Source: Myxococcales bacterium (GTDB taxonomy: Bacteria > Myxococcota > Polyangia > Nannocystales > Nannocystaceae). From it: a DNA stretch of 64,000 nucleotides. The stretch spans positions 1 to 64,000 of the forward strand of contig JAEUJW010000008.1 in assembly GCA_016793465.1 (NCBI GenBank). Direction: 5' to 3'. The translations under genes were made by a program, and so were the position numbers. How positions within the stretch are numbered: the first letter of the stretch is position 1; each line of letters starts with the position of its first letter. Under the pieces are notes generated by a model. That model was not told where the DNA came from and made no database searches. It was given only the letters and a program-made list of their open reading frames with translations. Of this stretch, positions 1-12,059 are shown one piece after another.

Positions 1-1
1 C

Positions 2-3803
<3,802 letters not shown>

Positions 3804-3811
<8 letters not shown>

Positions 3812-4712
3812 GACACACGAACACCACGAGCCGCAGCCGCCCCAGGCCGCCGCCAACGCGTCCCCCGGCGCCGCCGGCGACGCCGCCGCGCCGTCGCCGA
3901 TCGAGTCGCTCGAGATCGACCTCCTGCTCGGCGGCATCTACCACCGCACCGGCGTCGACTACCGCGACCACGCGCGCGAGCCGCTGCGCCGGCGCCTGTG
4001 GGCCCAGGTCCAGCGCGAGCGCCTGACCACCATCACCGCGCTGATCGAGCGCGTGCTCCACGACGACGCGGCCATGCAGCGCCTGCTGCTCGACCTCTCG
4101 CTCGCCCCCGCGGCCATGTTCCGCGAGCCCGCGTTCTTCCTGGCCCTGCGCGAGCGCGTGGTCCCGCTGCTGAAGTCGTACTCGTTCATCCGCGTTTGGC
4201 TGGCCGGCTGCTCGACCGGCGAGGAGCTCTACAGCCTCGCCATCGTGCTCGAGGAGGAGGGCCTGTACGACCGCACCCGCCTGTACGCCACCGACATGAA
4301 CGAGACGGTGCTGCGCCGGGCCCAGGCCGGCATCTACCCCATCGAGGTGATGCAGGAGTACACCGCCAACTACATGCGCTCGGGCGCCCACGCCCACTTC
4401 TCCGACTACTACAGCGCCCGCTACGAGCACGCCATCTTCCGCCAGGAGCTGCGCCGCAACGTGGTGTTCGCCCACCACAACCTCGTCACCGACGGCCCCT
4501 TCAACGAGTTCCACCTCATCCTCTGCCGCGACGTGCTCTCCGGCTACAACGACCGCCTGCGCGGCCGCGTCAACGAGGTGTTCTTCGACAGCCTGCGCCG
4601 CTTCGGCATCCTCGCGCTCGGCCGCAACGACAGCATCGCCGGCAGCCGCCACGAGCCCGACTTCCAGGCCATCCCCGGCGACGAGCGGCTGTTCCAGCGC
4701 ATGGCGCCATGA
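3804..4712 (+). CDS. CheR-type protein-glutamate methyltransferase
   Basis: A 302-residue protein: a Pro/Ala-rich N-tail of about 30 residues, a helical CheR N-domain (about 32-95) and a SAM-binding methyltransferase domain whose GCSTGEE loop begins near residue 135. The conserved CheR block [20 protein letters not shown] and the NLV...[10 protein letters not shown] segment follow. CheR enzymes methylate glutamates on chemoreceptors using SAM. The usual NxTxFFRxP signature reads [10 protein letters not shown] here, so the pre-methyltransferase helix is atypical. Translation starts inside the 3' end of the hybrid kinase gene (ATGGCTGA overlap). No receptor or cheB lies in the window, so the target may be the kinase or a non-chemotaxis partner; that is inference. 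Confidence 0.9.
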
Positions 4713-4722
4713 GGCCGACCAC

Positions 4723-4739
4723 GCGACCCGGCGGGTCGC
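4723..4739. terminator. Hairpin between convergent cheR and thrC
   Basis: Perfect 7-bp stem GCGACCC / GGGTCGC with a GGC loop, placed between two convergent genes. There is no T-tract, so a factor-independent terminator is possible but not certain. Confidence 0.5.
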
Positions 4740-4749
4740 TCGTCGCGCC

Positions 4750-6105
4750 TCAGGGCGCCGCGTCGAGCACGCGGTGCAGCGCCGCGACCGCGCGCTCCGG
4801 ATCGGCCGGCAGCTCGACCGGGCGGTTGGCGTGCGGGCTGGCGAACCCGAGCCGCTGCTCGTGGTAACGGGCCTTGAACTCGGTGAACTTCAGCCCGTGC
4901 GCCGTCGAGATCACGACGACCCGATCGCGCCGCCCGATCGTCCCCGCGTTCACCAGCTTGATTAGACACGCGAGGGCCACGCCGGTGTGCGGGCAGTTGA
5001 ACATGCCGGTGCGGTCGGCCCGCGCCGCCGCGTCGGCCAGCTCCTGCTCGCTCGCCTGCATGGCCAGCCCGTCGCAGGCGACGAGCCCGCGGACCGCCTT
5101 CGGCAGCGAGACCGGCGCGCCGATCTGGATCGCCGAGGCCAGCGTCGCCTGGGCGGTCACCGGCCGATAGTCGTCCTCCGTCACCGACCGCCCCGCCGCC
5201 CGCGCCCGCGCGAACGCCTGGTACAGCGGGCTCGCGTGCTCCGCCTGGCAGCAGACCAGCCGCGGCAGCTTGCTGGTGAGCCCGAGCTCGCGCAATTGCA
5301 AGAACCCCTTGGCCAGCGCCGCGGTGTTGCCGAGGTTGCCGCCGGGCACCAGCACCCAGTCGGGCACCTCCCACTCGAACTGCTGGACCACCTCGATCGC
5401 CACCGTCTTCTGGCCCTCGACGCGCAGGCTGTTCATCGAGTTGGCCAGGTAGATCTGCGGGTCCGTGGTGAGCCGCTGGACCACGCGCATGCAGCCGTCG
5501 AAGTCGGTGTCGAGGCTGCACACGATCGCCCCGTGCGCGACCGGCTGGATCAGCTGGGCCGCGCTGATCTTGCCCGCGGGCAGCAGCACGACCACCGGGA
5601 TCCCCGCGGCCGCGCCGTAGGCCGCCAGCGCCGCCGAGGTGTCGCCGGTCGACGCGCAGGCCAGGGCCCGGATCGAGCGCCCCTCGGCGATCGCCTGCTT
5701 GACCGCCGAGACCAGCACCGTCATCCCGAGGTCCTTGAAGCTGCCGGTGTGGCTGATCCCGCACTGCTTGACCCACAGGTCCTCGAGCCCGATCTGCCGG
5801 CCGAAGCGCTCGGCCCACAGCAGGTTCGAGTTGCCCTCGAACAGCGAGACCACGTTGGCCGGGTCGACCTCCGGCAGCACCCACTCGAGCTTCGACCACA
5901 CCCCGCTGCCGTACGGCCACTGCGTCCGCCCGTAGCGCTCGTCGAACAGCCGCATCCACGCCGCCGGCGCGCGCGCCCGCAGCGCGTCCGAGTCGTGCAC
6001 CACCTCGAGCAGGCCCTCGCAGCGCGGGCAGCGATAGATCACCTCGGTGAGCGCGTGCTGCCCCGGGCAGCCCGCCGCGCACTGGAATGCGGCCGTGTAC
6101 TTCAC
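4750..6105 (-). CDS. thrC: Threonine synthase
   Basis: A PLP-dependent fold-type II enzyme converting O-phosphohomoserine to threonine. A zinc-ribbon-like N-terminus (CAAGCPGQ...YRCPRC) is typical of the longer archaeal/plant-like threonine synthases. The PLP lysine lies in HTGSFKDLG, and [15 protein letters not shown] is the phosphate-binding region. A SAGTIG-type block near the C-terminus reads VNAGTIG. I take GTG at 6105 as the start (VKYTAAFQC) because a TATAAC hexamer lies 6 nt upstream; an ATG 36 nt further upstream would put that hexamer inside the gene. The gene is divergent from the metallopeptidase gene and is apparently monocistronic. Confidence 0.93.
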   Translation of the reverse strand: MKYTAAFQCAAGCPGQHALTEVIYRCPRCEGLLEVVHDSDALRARAPAAWMRLFDERYGRTQWPYGSGVWSKLEWVLPEVDPANVVSLFEGNSNLLWAERFGRQIGLEDLWVKQCGISHTGSFKDLGMTVLVSAVKQAIAEGRSIRALACASTGDTSAALAAYGAAAGIPVVVLLPAGKISAAQLIQPVAHGAIVCSLDTDFDGCMRVVQRLTTDPQIYLANSMNSLRVEGQKTVAIEVVQQFEWEVPDWVLVPGGNLGNTAALAKGFLQLRELGLTSKLPRLVCCQAEHASPLYQAFARARAAGRSVTEDDYRPVTAQATLASAIQIGAPVSLPKAVRGLVACDGLAMQASEQELADAAARADRTGMFNCPHTGVALACLIKLVNAGTIGRRDRVVVISTAHGLKFTEFKARYHEQRLGFASPHANRPVELPADPERAVAALHRVLDAAP

Positions 6106-6111
6106 GCCGCG

Positions 6112-6140
6112 GTTATACGCTCTGGTGACACCGCCAGTCA
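6112..6140 (-). promoter_or_regulatory. thrC promoter
   Basis: On the minus strand, TGACTG (6140-6135), 17 nt, then TATAAC (6117-6112), then 6 nt to the GTG at 6105. This predicts a leaderless or nearly leaderless mRNA. It overlaps the divergent promoter of the 6165 gene. Confidence 0.55.
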
Positions 6141-6155
6141 CACCGCCGCTATACT
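6125..6155 (+). promoter_or_regulatory. Promoter of the 6165 metallopeptidase gene
   Basis: GTGACA at 6125-6130, a 19-nt spacer and TATACT at 6150-6155, nine nt before the ATG at 6165. The spacer is slightly long. It shares DNA with the divergent thrC promoter. Confidence 0.5.
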
Positions 6156-6164
6156 GCGGGCGCC

Positions 6165-8558
6165 ATGCCCGTCCCCAGCGCCCTGCGCCGGCACCTCACG
6201 ACCTCGCGGCTGCGCCGGCGCTGGATCGTCGCCGCCGGCACGGCCGGCATGACGGCGATCCCCCTGGTCGGCACGCTCGGCTACGAGGGCAGCCTCGTGC
6301 TCACCGCCCCGCTCAGCGTGCTCGGCCTCGGCGTCGGCCTCGACGCCGTCGCCGAGGTGCGCGCCGAGCTGGCCCTGTGGTCCTCGCCGCCCGGCCCCGA
6401 GCGCGCCGCGACCGGCTTCCCGCTGACCACCCTGCTGACGATCGGCCTGCGCGACCTCGGCGGCCTGCTCGGCGTCTCCGCCGGCATCCTCGCGGTCGCC
6501 CAGCTGTGGCAGCCCAACTGCGACCCGTGGACCGGCCTCGGGTTCTTCGCCGCCGGCCCCGGCGTGTCGGGCCTGCTCGGCATGGTCGCCGGCCTCGTCG
6601 GCGGCCTGCTGAGCCGCCACCCGCGGCGCGCCCTGGTGTTCGCCTGGCTGCCGCTGCTGCTGTGCCTCGGACTCGGCGCGGCCCGCCTCTACGTCGACCC
6701 CGTGGTCTACGCGCTCGACCCGTTCTGGGGCTACATCGCCGGCCCGATCTACGACGAGGCGATCCCGCTGTCGAGCCGCTACCTGTGGTTCCGCGCCTAC
6801 AACCTGCTCGCCGCCGCGGCCGTGCTGCTCGGGCTGCGCCTGTGGCTCGGCCCCGACCTGCGGCGCCTGCCGCTCGCGGCCGCCGGTCGTCACCCGTTCT
6901 CGGCGTTCGGGTTCGTCGCCGTCCTCGCCCTCGCCCTCTCGTTCGGCCTGCGCCCGACCCACCACGGCTTCCACCAGACCACCGCCAGCCTGTCGGACCA
7001 CCTGCTCGGCACCCGCGAGACCGACCACTTCGTGATCCACTACGCCGCCAACTCGGCGACCGCCCGCGACATCGAGTTCGTGGCCCTCGAGCACGAGTTC
7101 GCGTGGTCGCACCTGGCCGGCCAGCTCGGGTTCGAGCCGTCGTGGAAGGTCCACAGCTTCGTGTTCCCCTCGCCCGAGTCGAAGCGCGCCCTGCTCGGCG
7201 CCGGCAACACCGAGGTCGCGCCGCCGTGGCGCGGTCACATCTACCTCAACGAGCAGCCGTTCCCCCACCGCGTGCTCCACCACGAGCTCGCGCACGCGTT
7301 CTCGTACATGTTCGGCGACCCGGTGTTCGGCGCCTCGGCGACGCTCGGCTGGGGCGGCCCGCGCTTCAACCTGGCGCTGATCGAGGGCTTCGCCACCGCC
7401 CTCGCCCCCCGCCCCGACGGCGCGCTCGACCTCCACGACCAGGCCGCGATCCTCGAGCGCCTCGGCCTGCGACCTGTCCTCGGGGACATCATGGGCCTCG
7501 GCTTCTGGGGCAAGGCCTCGCGCCGGGCCTACACCGCCGCCGGCTCGTTCTGCCTGTGGCTGCTCGAGACCCGCGGCGTCGACGCCTTCACCCACCTCTA
7601 CCGCAGCGCCGGCGACTTCGAGGCCGCCTACGGGGCCCCGCTCGCCGCCCTCGAGCAGGAGTGGCTCGGCTTCCTCGCCGCCCGCGCGATCGCCGACAAG
7701 GACCTCGAGTCGCTGCGCCAGCGCTTCAAGCAGCGCCCGATCTTCCAGCGCCCGTGCGCCCACCGGGCCGCCGACCTCGTCGCCGAGGCCAACCTCGCCA
7801 ACGCCCGCGGCGACACCCCGCGCCGCCTCGACGCCCTGAAGAGCCTGTGCGCCGTCGAGCCCGAGCAGCCCGAGCACCGCCTCGTGCTCGCGCTCGCCGA
7901 GGCCCAGGCCGGCCTGTTCGCCGCCGCCGAGGCCACGCTCGGCGCCCTCGACGGCCTGCACGACCTCACCGACACGGTGCTCGCCGTCCAGGACGAACGC
8001 CGCGGCGACCTCGCGCTGGCCCGCGGCGACCTCGCGGCCGCCAAGGCCGCCTACGAGCGCGCCCTCGCCCGCGGCCTCGCCGAGGCCCAGCAGCGCCAGC
8101 TTCAGATCAAACGCGTCGCCGCCGGCGACCCCGTCGTCGCCGCGCTGGTGCTCGCCTACTTCGCCCCGTTCGACCCCCAGCCCGACCACCCGCACCAGGC
8201 CGTGCTGCGCCTGCACGCCGCCCTGCAGATCGCCGCGCTCGCGGGCCACGCCGCCCTCGGCGGCTACCTCGCGGGTCGCCAACTGTTGAACGTGCACCAC
8301 GGCGCGGCCGCCCGCGCCCACCTCGAGCGCGCCCTGTCCCCGGGGACAGGTGAGCCCGCCCTGCCCACCCCCGAGCTCGCCCGCGGCGCCGGCCTCATGC
8401 TCGTCGAGGCCGCCCTGCGCGAGCGCGACTACCGGCGCGCCCGCGAGGCCCTCGCCGCGCTCGCGCAGGACCCGACCCTCGGCCCCGGCCACCGCCAGGA
8501 CTTCGAGCTGTGGTCGGCCCGCATCGACTTCTTCGCGGCCACGCGCCCGCCGGCCTGA
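6165..8558 (+). CDS. Membrane protein with gluzincin (HEXXH) metallopeptidase domain and TPR-like C-terminus
   Basis: 797 residues. The first 270 hold about six to seven hydrophobic segments with a short loop containing aromatic residues. A peptidase-MA-like domain follows: HELAH with zinc ligands His373 and His377 and a downstream Glu at about 407 in LIEGFATAL, which is the gluzincin arrangement. From about residue 520 the protein is Ala/Leu-rich and helical with TPR-like periodicity. The likely role is a membrane-anchored zinc protease with a scaffold domain; the substrate is unknown. Two copies of the dispersed palindrome lie in the coding region (7472-7491 and 8332-8351), encoding PVLGDI and LSPGTGE, so the element is tolerated in two different frames of one gene. 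A TATACT hexamer 9 nt upstream supports the ATG. Confidence 0.8.
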   Translation: MPVPSALRRHLTTSRLRRRWIVAAGTAGMTAIPLVGTLGYEGSLVLTAPLSVLGLGVGLDAVAEVRAELALWSSPPGPERAATGFPLTTLLTIGLRDLGGLLGVSAGILAVAQLWQPNCDPWTGLGFFAAGPGVSGLLGMVAGLVGGLLSRHPRRALVFAWLPLLLCLGLGAARLYVDPVVYALDPFWGYIAGPIYDEAIPLSSRYLWFRAYNLLAAAAVLLGLRLWLGPDLRRLPLAAAGRHPFSAFGFVAVLALALSFGLRPTHHGFHQTTASLSDHLLGTRETDHFVIHYAANSATARDIEFVALEHEFAWSHLAGQLGFEPSWKVHSFVFPSPESKRALLGAGNTEVAPPWRGHIYLNEQPFPHRVLHHELAHAFSYMFGDPVFGASATLGWGGPRFNLALIEGFATALAPRPDGALDLHDQAAILERLGLRPVLGDIMGLGFWGKASRRAYTAAGSFCLWLLETRGVDAFTHLYRSAGDFEAAYGAPLAALEQEWLGFLAARAIADKDLESLRQRFKQRPIFQRPCAHRAADLVAEANLANARGDTPRRLDALKSLCAVEPEQPEHRLVLALAEAQAGLFAAAEATLGALDGLHDLTDTVLAVQDERRGDLALARGDLAAAKAAYERALARGLAEAQQRQLQIKRVAAGDPVVAALVLAYFAPFDPQPDHPHQAVLRLHAALQIAALAGHAALGGYLAGRQLLNVHHGAAARAHLERALSPGTGEPALPTPELARGAGLMLVEAALRERDYRRAREALAALAQDPTLGPGHRQDFELWSARIDFFAATRPPA
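7472..7491. repeat. Dispersed palindrome copy 1 (coding)
   Basis: ACCTGTCCTCGGGGACATCA; exact core TGTCC-N4-GGACA, TC-type right flank, inside the metallopeptidase gene. Confidence 0.8.
8332..8351. repeat. Dispersed palindrome copy 2 (coding)
   Basis: Core with CCGG spacer; 18 bp of perfect palindrome (CCTGTCCCC / GGGGACAGG), inside the metallopeptidase gene in another frame than copy 1. Confidence 0.85.
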
Positions 8559-8626
8559 GCGGACCGCGCTGGCACAAACGCCGCCGCCGCGGACGCCGCC
8601 GCGACGGCGCGTGATAGGCTGCCCCG

Positions 8627-8902
8627 ATGTCCCCCGCCCTGCAGGCCGCGCTGATCGTCGTGGGCGCCGTGGCCGGCGCGTGCTGGCTCGGCGCCTTCGT
8701 GTCGTGGCTGCGCATGCTGGCCAACCTCAGCGGTCGCCGCACCCTGGGGTCGATGCTGTTCCACGGCATGGCCGCGTTCGACCCGCAGAACTTCACCGAC
8801 GCCGGCCGTCGCTGGCAGCGCCGGTTCGTGCGGTTCTTCCTCGGGTTCTTCGCCGCCGCGGTCGCGCTGGTGATCCTCGCCGCGCTGACCGCCCGGCCGT
8901 GA
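8627..8902 (+). CDS. Small two-helix membrane protein, unknown function
   Basis: 91 residues: an N-terminal membrane segment (about 5-27), a polar loop with DPQNFTDAGRRWQRR, and a second membrane segment (about 66-88). I do not recognise the family. A TAGGCT hexamer lies 6 nt before the ATG. It lies 68 bp after the metallopeptidase gene and 44 bp before a lipoprotein gene on the same strand. Confidence 0.7.
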   Translation: MSPALQAALIVVGAVAGACWLGAFVSWLRMLANLSGRRTLGSMLFHGMAAFDPQNFTDAGRRWQRRFVRFFLGFFAAAVALVILAALTARP

Positions 8903-8946
8903 CGGCGCTTGCCGGCGCGCACGCTTGTGTGAGACCGTCGCCCCGC

Positions 8947-9504
8947 ATGCCGATCCCGCGCCTCGCCCTCGTCGCCTCCTCGCTGCTCGTGCTCGCGTGC
9001 GGCGAGCCCAAGAAGACCGGCCCGTCCGCCGACGAGAAGGCCGCCGAGGCCAAGAAGGCCCAGGAGGACGCCGACAACGCCAAGGCCGTGGCCGAACGCA
9101 AGGCCAAGCGCGAGGCCGAGGAGAAGGCCAAGCAGGACAGCGACGCCAAGGTCGCCGGCGAGCTCGAGCGCCTGTCGGCCGCGCTGCCGGCCAAGCTGCC
9201 CAGGGACCCGGTCGCCGCCTGCGAGGACGTGGGCAAGGCCCAGGACGCGTTCGTGCGCCGCGTCGGCGGGCCCGAGGCCGTGACCGCGTGGGACGGCGGC
9301 GGCAAGGACAAGGCTTTGCCGATGACGATCGTGCAGTGCACCCAGGCCGACAGCGTCAAGACGGCGGCCTGCCAGAAGGCCGTCTTCGACGGCGCCGGCC
9401 CCGAGCTGAAGGACGCCGGCAAGCAGATCATGCAGGTGTGCATCGACAAGTACGGCAGCAAGGCCAAGCCCCCGGCCGGCATGCCGCAGAAGCGGCCCGG
9501 CTGA
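8947..9504 (+). CDS. Lipoprotein with Lys/Glu/Ala-rich coiled segment
   Basis: 185 residues. The signal peptide ends in lipobox LVLAC. A charged helical stretch follows (about 24-70, many AEAKKAQ/KAKREAEE units, coiled-coil-like), then a compact C-terminal domain with four cysteines (CEDVGKAQ, VQCTQ, AACQKAV, QVCIDKYG) that could form two disulfides after export. The ATG at 8947 gives an ordinary signal peptide; the frame is open further upstream but no signal would then be N-terminal. Function unknown. Confidence 0.8.
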   Translation: MPIPRLALVASSLLVLACGEPKKTGPSADEKAAEAKKAQEDADNAKAVAERKAKREAEEKAKQDSDAKVAGELERLSAALPAKLPRDPVAACEDVGKAQDAFVRRVGGPEAVTAWDGGGKDKALPMTIVQCTQADSVKTAACQKAVFDGAGPELKDAGKQIMQVCIDKYGSKAKPPAGMPQKRPG

Positions 9505-9567
9505 CGCGCGCCCGCGGGTGACACGTCCCCTCGCCGGGCGGGCGCCGCGGCGTGATACTCGAACCCC

Positions 9568-11109
9568 GTGCCTCGCCGGTCCCTGCTGCTCCTCCTCGTG
9601 TCCGCGGCCTGCGGGTCGCCGCAACTGTTCGGCCTCGAGTGGTCGTGGCCTGCCGGCGAGGTGATGGCGACGCCGATGGTCGCCGACCTCGACGCCGACG
9701 GCGCGCCCGAGGTCGTCGTCGTGATCGGCCGCCTCGACGACCCCGACTCGCTCGAGGTCGGTGCGCTCGTCGCCCTCGACGGCGCCGGCGGCGGCGAGCG
9801 CTGGCGCGTCGACGCCCACGGCCGCGCGACCCCGGCGATCGGCGACGTCGACGGCGACGCCCGCCCCGACGTCGTGCACGCCAGCCGCCCCGGCGACGAC
9901 CACCTGTCGACCGTGCACGCCGTCGACGCCGACGGCAAACAGCTGTGGATCGCCCGCACCGCCGCCGGCGGGCCCGCGAAGATCCGCGTCGACAACGGCG
10001 CCTTCGCGCTCGCCAACCTCGACGACGACCCCGGCGCCGAGGTCGCGATCGGCGGCGTGCTCATCGACCACGACGGCCTGGTGGTGTGGCAGAGCCCCGA
10101 CGCCGGCGGCGAGGGCTCGCCGCACCTCACCGGCGACCCCGCGGTGCTGCTCTACCCCGGCGGCCTGGCGACCTTCGCCGACCTCACCGACGACGGCCGC
10201 CCCGAGCTGATCACCGGCCGCCGCGCCTGGTCGATCGCCTGGACCCCCGGCGCCCCGCCGAGCGTGAGCGTCAGCCTGCTGTGGGCCGACGACTCCGGGC
10301 CCGGGAGCGACGGATACCCCGCCGTCGCCGACCTCGACCTCGACGGCGGCCCCGAGGTCGTGCTCTCGGCCTGGCCGGAGATCCACGTGCTCGCGGGCGC
10401 GACCGGCGAGCCGTGGTGCAGCGCCGCCGGCTGCGCCCCGCCGATCGTGATCCCCGGCGGCAACCTCGGCGGCCCGGCGACCATCGCCGACTTCGACGGC
10501 GACGGCCGCCCCGAGCTCGCGTTCTCGTTCGGCCTCACGCTCGCGGTCTACGACGTGCACCGCGACGGCGAGGAGGTCGTGGTCCCCGACGGCGACCCCA
10601 CGCCCGCCCCCGGCGCCGTCTACCGCCGCTGGTCGCTGCCGATCCAGGACCTCTCGTCGGCCAGCAACGGCGTCATGGCCTTCGACCTCGACGGCGACGG
10701 CGCCGCCGACATCGCCCACCAGGACGAGTGCCACCTGCGCGTGCTCGACGGTCGGACCGGCGCCGTGATCCGCGAGCTCGAGAGCACCAGCCTGACGATC
10801 CACGAGTACCCCGTGGTCGCCGACGTCGACGCCGACGGCCGCGCCGAGCTGCTGGTGGCCGCCAACCGCGGCGACGTCAACACCGTGCGGGCCTGCGCCA
10901 CGGCGGCCGGCCTCGCCGAGTACCCCACGCGCCAGGGCCTGTTCGTCTACGGAGACGGCGCCTGGCCGGGCGCGCCGGTCCCGTGGACCAGCCACACCCA
11001 CCACCTCAGCAACGTCGACGCCCGCGGCAACGCCCCCGCCGACGAGCCGCCGGCCTGGCACGACCGCAACAGCTTCCGCGAGCAGCGGCCCGAGCCGCCG
11101 CCCGGGTGA
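9568..11109 (+). CDS. FG-GAP/VCBS-repeat lipoprotein
   Basis: 513 residues with a GTG start; signal peptide and lipobox VSAAC. Repeated calcium-binding-like blocks of the form DLDADGAPEVVV, DVDGDARPDVVH, DFDGDGRPELAF, DLDGDGAADIAH and DVDADGRAELLV recur about every 50-70 residues, as in integrin-like FG-GAP/VCBS beta-propellers. Such proteins sit on the cell surface and bind ligands or act in adhesion; no catalytic motif is visible. GATACT lies 8 nt before the GTG. It ends 3 bp from the convergent STAS-like gene, so there is no room for a separate terminator. Confidence 0.85.
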   Translation: MPRRSLLLLLVSAACGSPQLFGLEWSWPAGEVMATPMVADLDADGAPEVVVVIGRLDDPDSLEVGALVALDGAGGGERWRVDAHGRATPAIGDVDGDARPDVVHASRPGDDHLSTVHAVDADGKQLWIARTAAGGPAKIRVDNGAFALANLDDDPGAEVAIGGVLIDHDGLVVWQSPDAGGEGSPHLTGDPAVLLYPGGLATFADLTDDGRPELITGRRAWSIAWTPGAPPSVSVSLLWADDSGPGSDGYPAVADLDLDGGPEVVLSAWPEIHVLAGATGEPWCSAAGCAPPIVIPGGNLGGPATIADFDGDGRPELAFSFGLTLAVYDVHRDGEEVVVPDGDPTPAPGAVYRRWSLPIQDLSSASNGVMAFDLDGDGAADIAHQDECHLRVLDGRTGAVIRELESTSLTIHEYPVVADVDADGRAELLVAANRGDVNTVRACATAAGLAEYPTRQGLFVYGDGAWPGAPVPWTSHTHHLSNVDARGNAPADEPPAWHDRNSFREQRPEPPPG

Positions 11110-11112
11110 GCG

Positions 11113-11457
11113 CTACTCGATCGTCAGCGACATGTCCTTCCAGAGCATCTGGAAGTTGGCCAGCGACTTCTGCTGCCACGCGTTGACCTTCGAGCCGACC
11201 AGCTTCAGCTGCGGCTTGCCGGCCTTGCGCGACTGCACCACGAACAGGCTGAGCGCCGTCAGCCCCGAGCTGTTGAGGAAGATGAGCTCGCGGAAGTCGA
11301 GCGTCAGCGGGCCCTGGACCTGGGCGGCCGCCTCGTTCAGCAGCTTCGAGACGCCCTCGTAGGCCTTCACGTTGGCCAGGCGGAGCGCGCCCTGGAACGA
11401 CACCGTCGCGGTCTCCGGGGAGAACCGCACCACTGCTTCGGACTCGCGGACTTCCAT
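11113..11457 (-). CDS. STAS-like regulator (slr1659 superfamily)
   Basis: 114 residues. The fold signature is STAS-like: FQGALRLANVKAYEGVSKLLNEA, then LTLDFRELIFLNSSGLTALSLFV, where the Ser pair in LNSSG occupies the position phosphorylated in anti-anti-sigma factors. It is the last gene of a minus-strand operon and starts 5 bp after the HATPase-like gene. With the SpoIIE phosphatase two genes upstream it forms a partner-switch set: a kinase-like protein would phosphorylate this protein and SpoIIE would dephosphorylate it. The roles are inferred from family and order. Confidence 0.78.
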   Translation of the reverse strand: MEVRESEAVVRFSPETATVSFQGALRLANVKAYEGVSKLLNEAAAQVQGPLTLDFRELIFLNSSGLTALSLFVVQSRKAGKPQLKLVGSKVNAWQQKSLANFQMLWKDMSLTIE

Positions 11458-11462
11458 GCTTC

Positions 11463-12038
11463 TTAAACTCCCTCGAGCGTCTGGAACGCGCGCACGGTGA
11501 TGGTGGGGCGGCCGACCTCGTCGCTGGCGAAGCGCACGCCGAGGCGGACCTCGTGGTCCTTGCGCAGCACCAGCAGGCCGATGCCCGAGCGCTGGACCTC
11601 GGCCGGGCTCTCGGTCTGGGCCTCGACGATCTCCATGTAGACCGCGCCGAGGTCCTCGGCCCGCTCCATCTGCTCGAGGTACTCCTCGAAGCGCTGGGCG
11701 AACGCCGGCGTGGTCACGCTCTCGACCTCGAACATCAGCACCCGGCTAAAGTGCTTGACCCGCACCGAGATCGACGACTCGCGCTTGCGCGAGAACTTGG
11801 CGGCGTTCTCGATCAGCTCCTGGAACACCGTCGAGATCGAGGTGAACAGCGGCGCGCTGGTCGTGCGGTGCTCGGCCGCGTAGGCCGAGGCGATGTAGCC
11901 GGCCACGAAGTCCGACACCTGCCCGCAGCGCAGCCAGTGGGCCGTCAGCTCCGAAGGCGACAGCGTGAGCGCGAGCTGGGCCTCGGGCACCAGGTCGTCC
12001 GGGACGAACGCGAAATCTCCGTAGGTCTTGCTGTCCAT
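11463..12038 (-). CDS. HATPase-like regulator (slr1658 superfamily)
   Basis: 191 residues from the ATG at 12038, chosen because GGAGG lies about 5 nt upstream; an ATG 12 nt earlier would place that site inside the gene. The N-box-like FQELIENAAKFSRKR and the later SGIGLLVLRKDH resemble the N and G boxes of GHKL ATPases (anti-sigma-factor kinases), but a clear DxGxG motif is missing, so ATP binding may be altered. It sits between the SpoIIE phosphatase and the STAS-like partner. Probable role: switch protein or kinase of the module (inference). Confidence 0.75.
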   Translation of the reverse strand: MDSKTYGDFAFVPDDLVPEAQLALTLSPSELTAHWLRCGQVSDFVAGYIASAYAAEHRTTSAPLFTSISTVFQELIENAAKFSRKRESSISVRVKHFSRVLMFEVESVTTPAFAQRFEEYLEQMERAEDLGAVYMEIVEAQTESPAEVQRSGIGLLVLRKDHEVRLGVRFASDEVGRPTITVRAFQTLEGV

Positions 12039-12059
12039 GCGCCCCTCCATCCTACTTGC

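Noticed and set aside
6138..8492. 784-codon minus-strand open frame opposite the metallopeptidase gene
   Set aside because: Low-complexity Gly/Ala/Val/Glu/Arg composition and no domain; the plus strand carries HEXXH and membrane segments.
11138..11153. GACATGTC palindrome at the end of the STAS-like gene
   Set aside because: Short, has no N4 spacer, and encodes the expected C-terminus; probably fortuitous.
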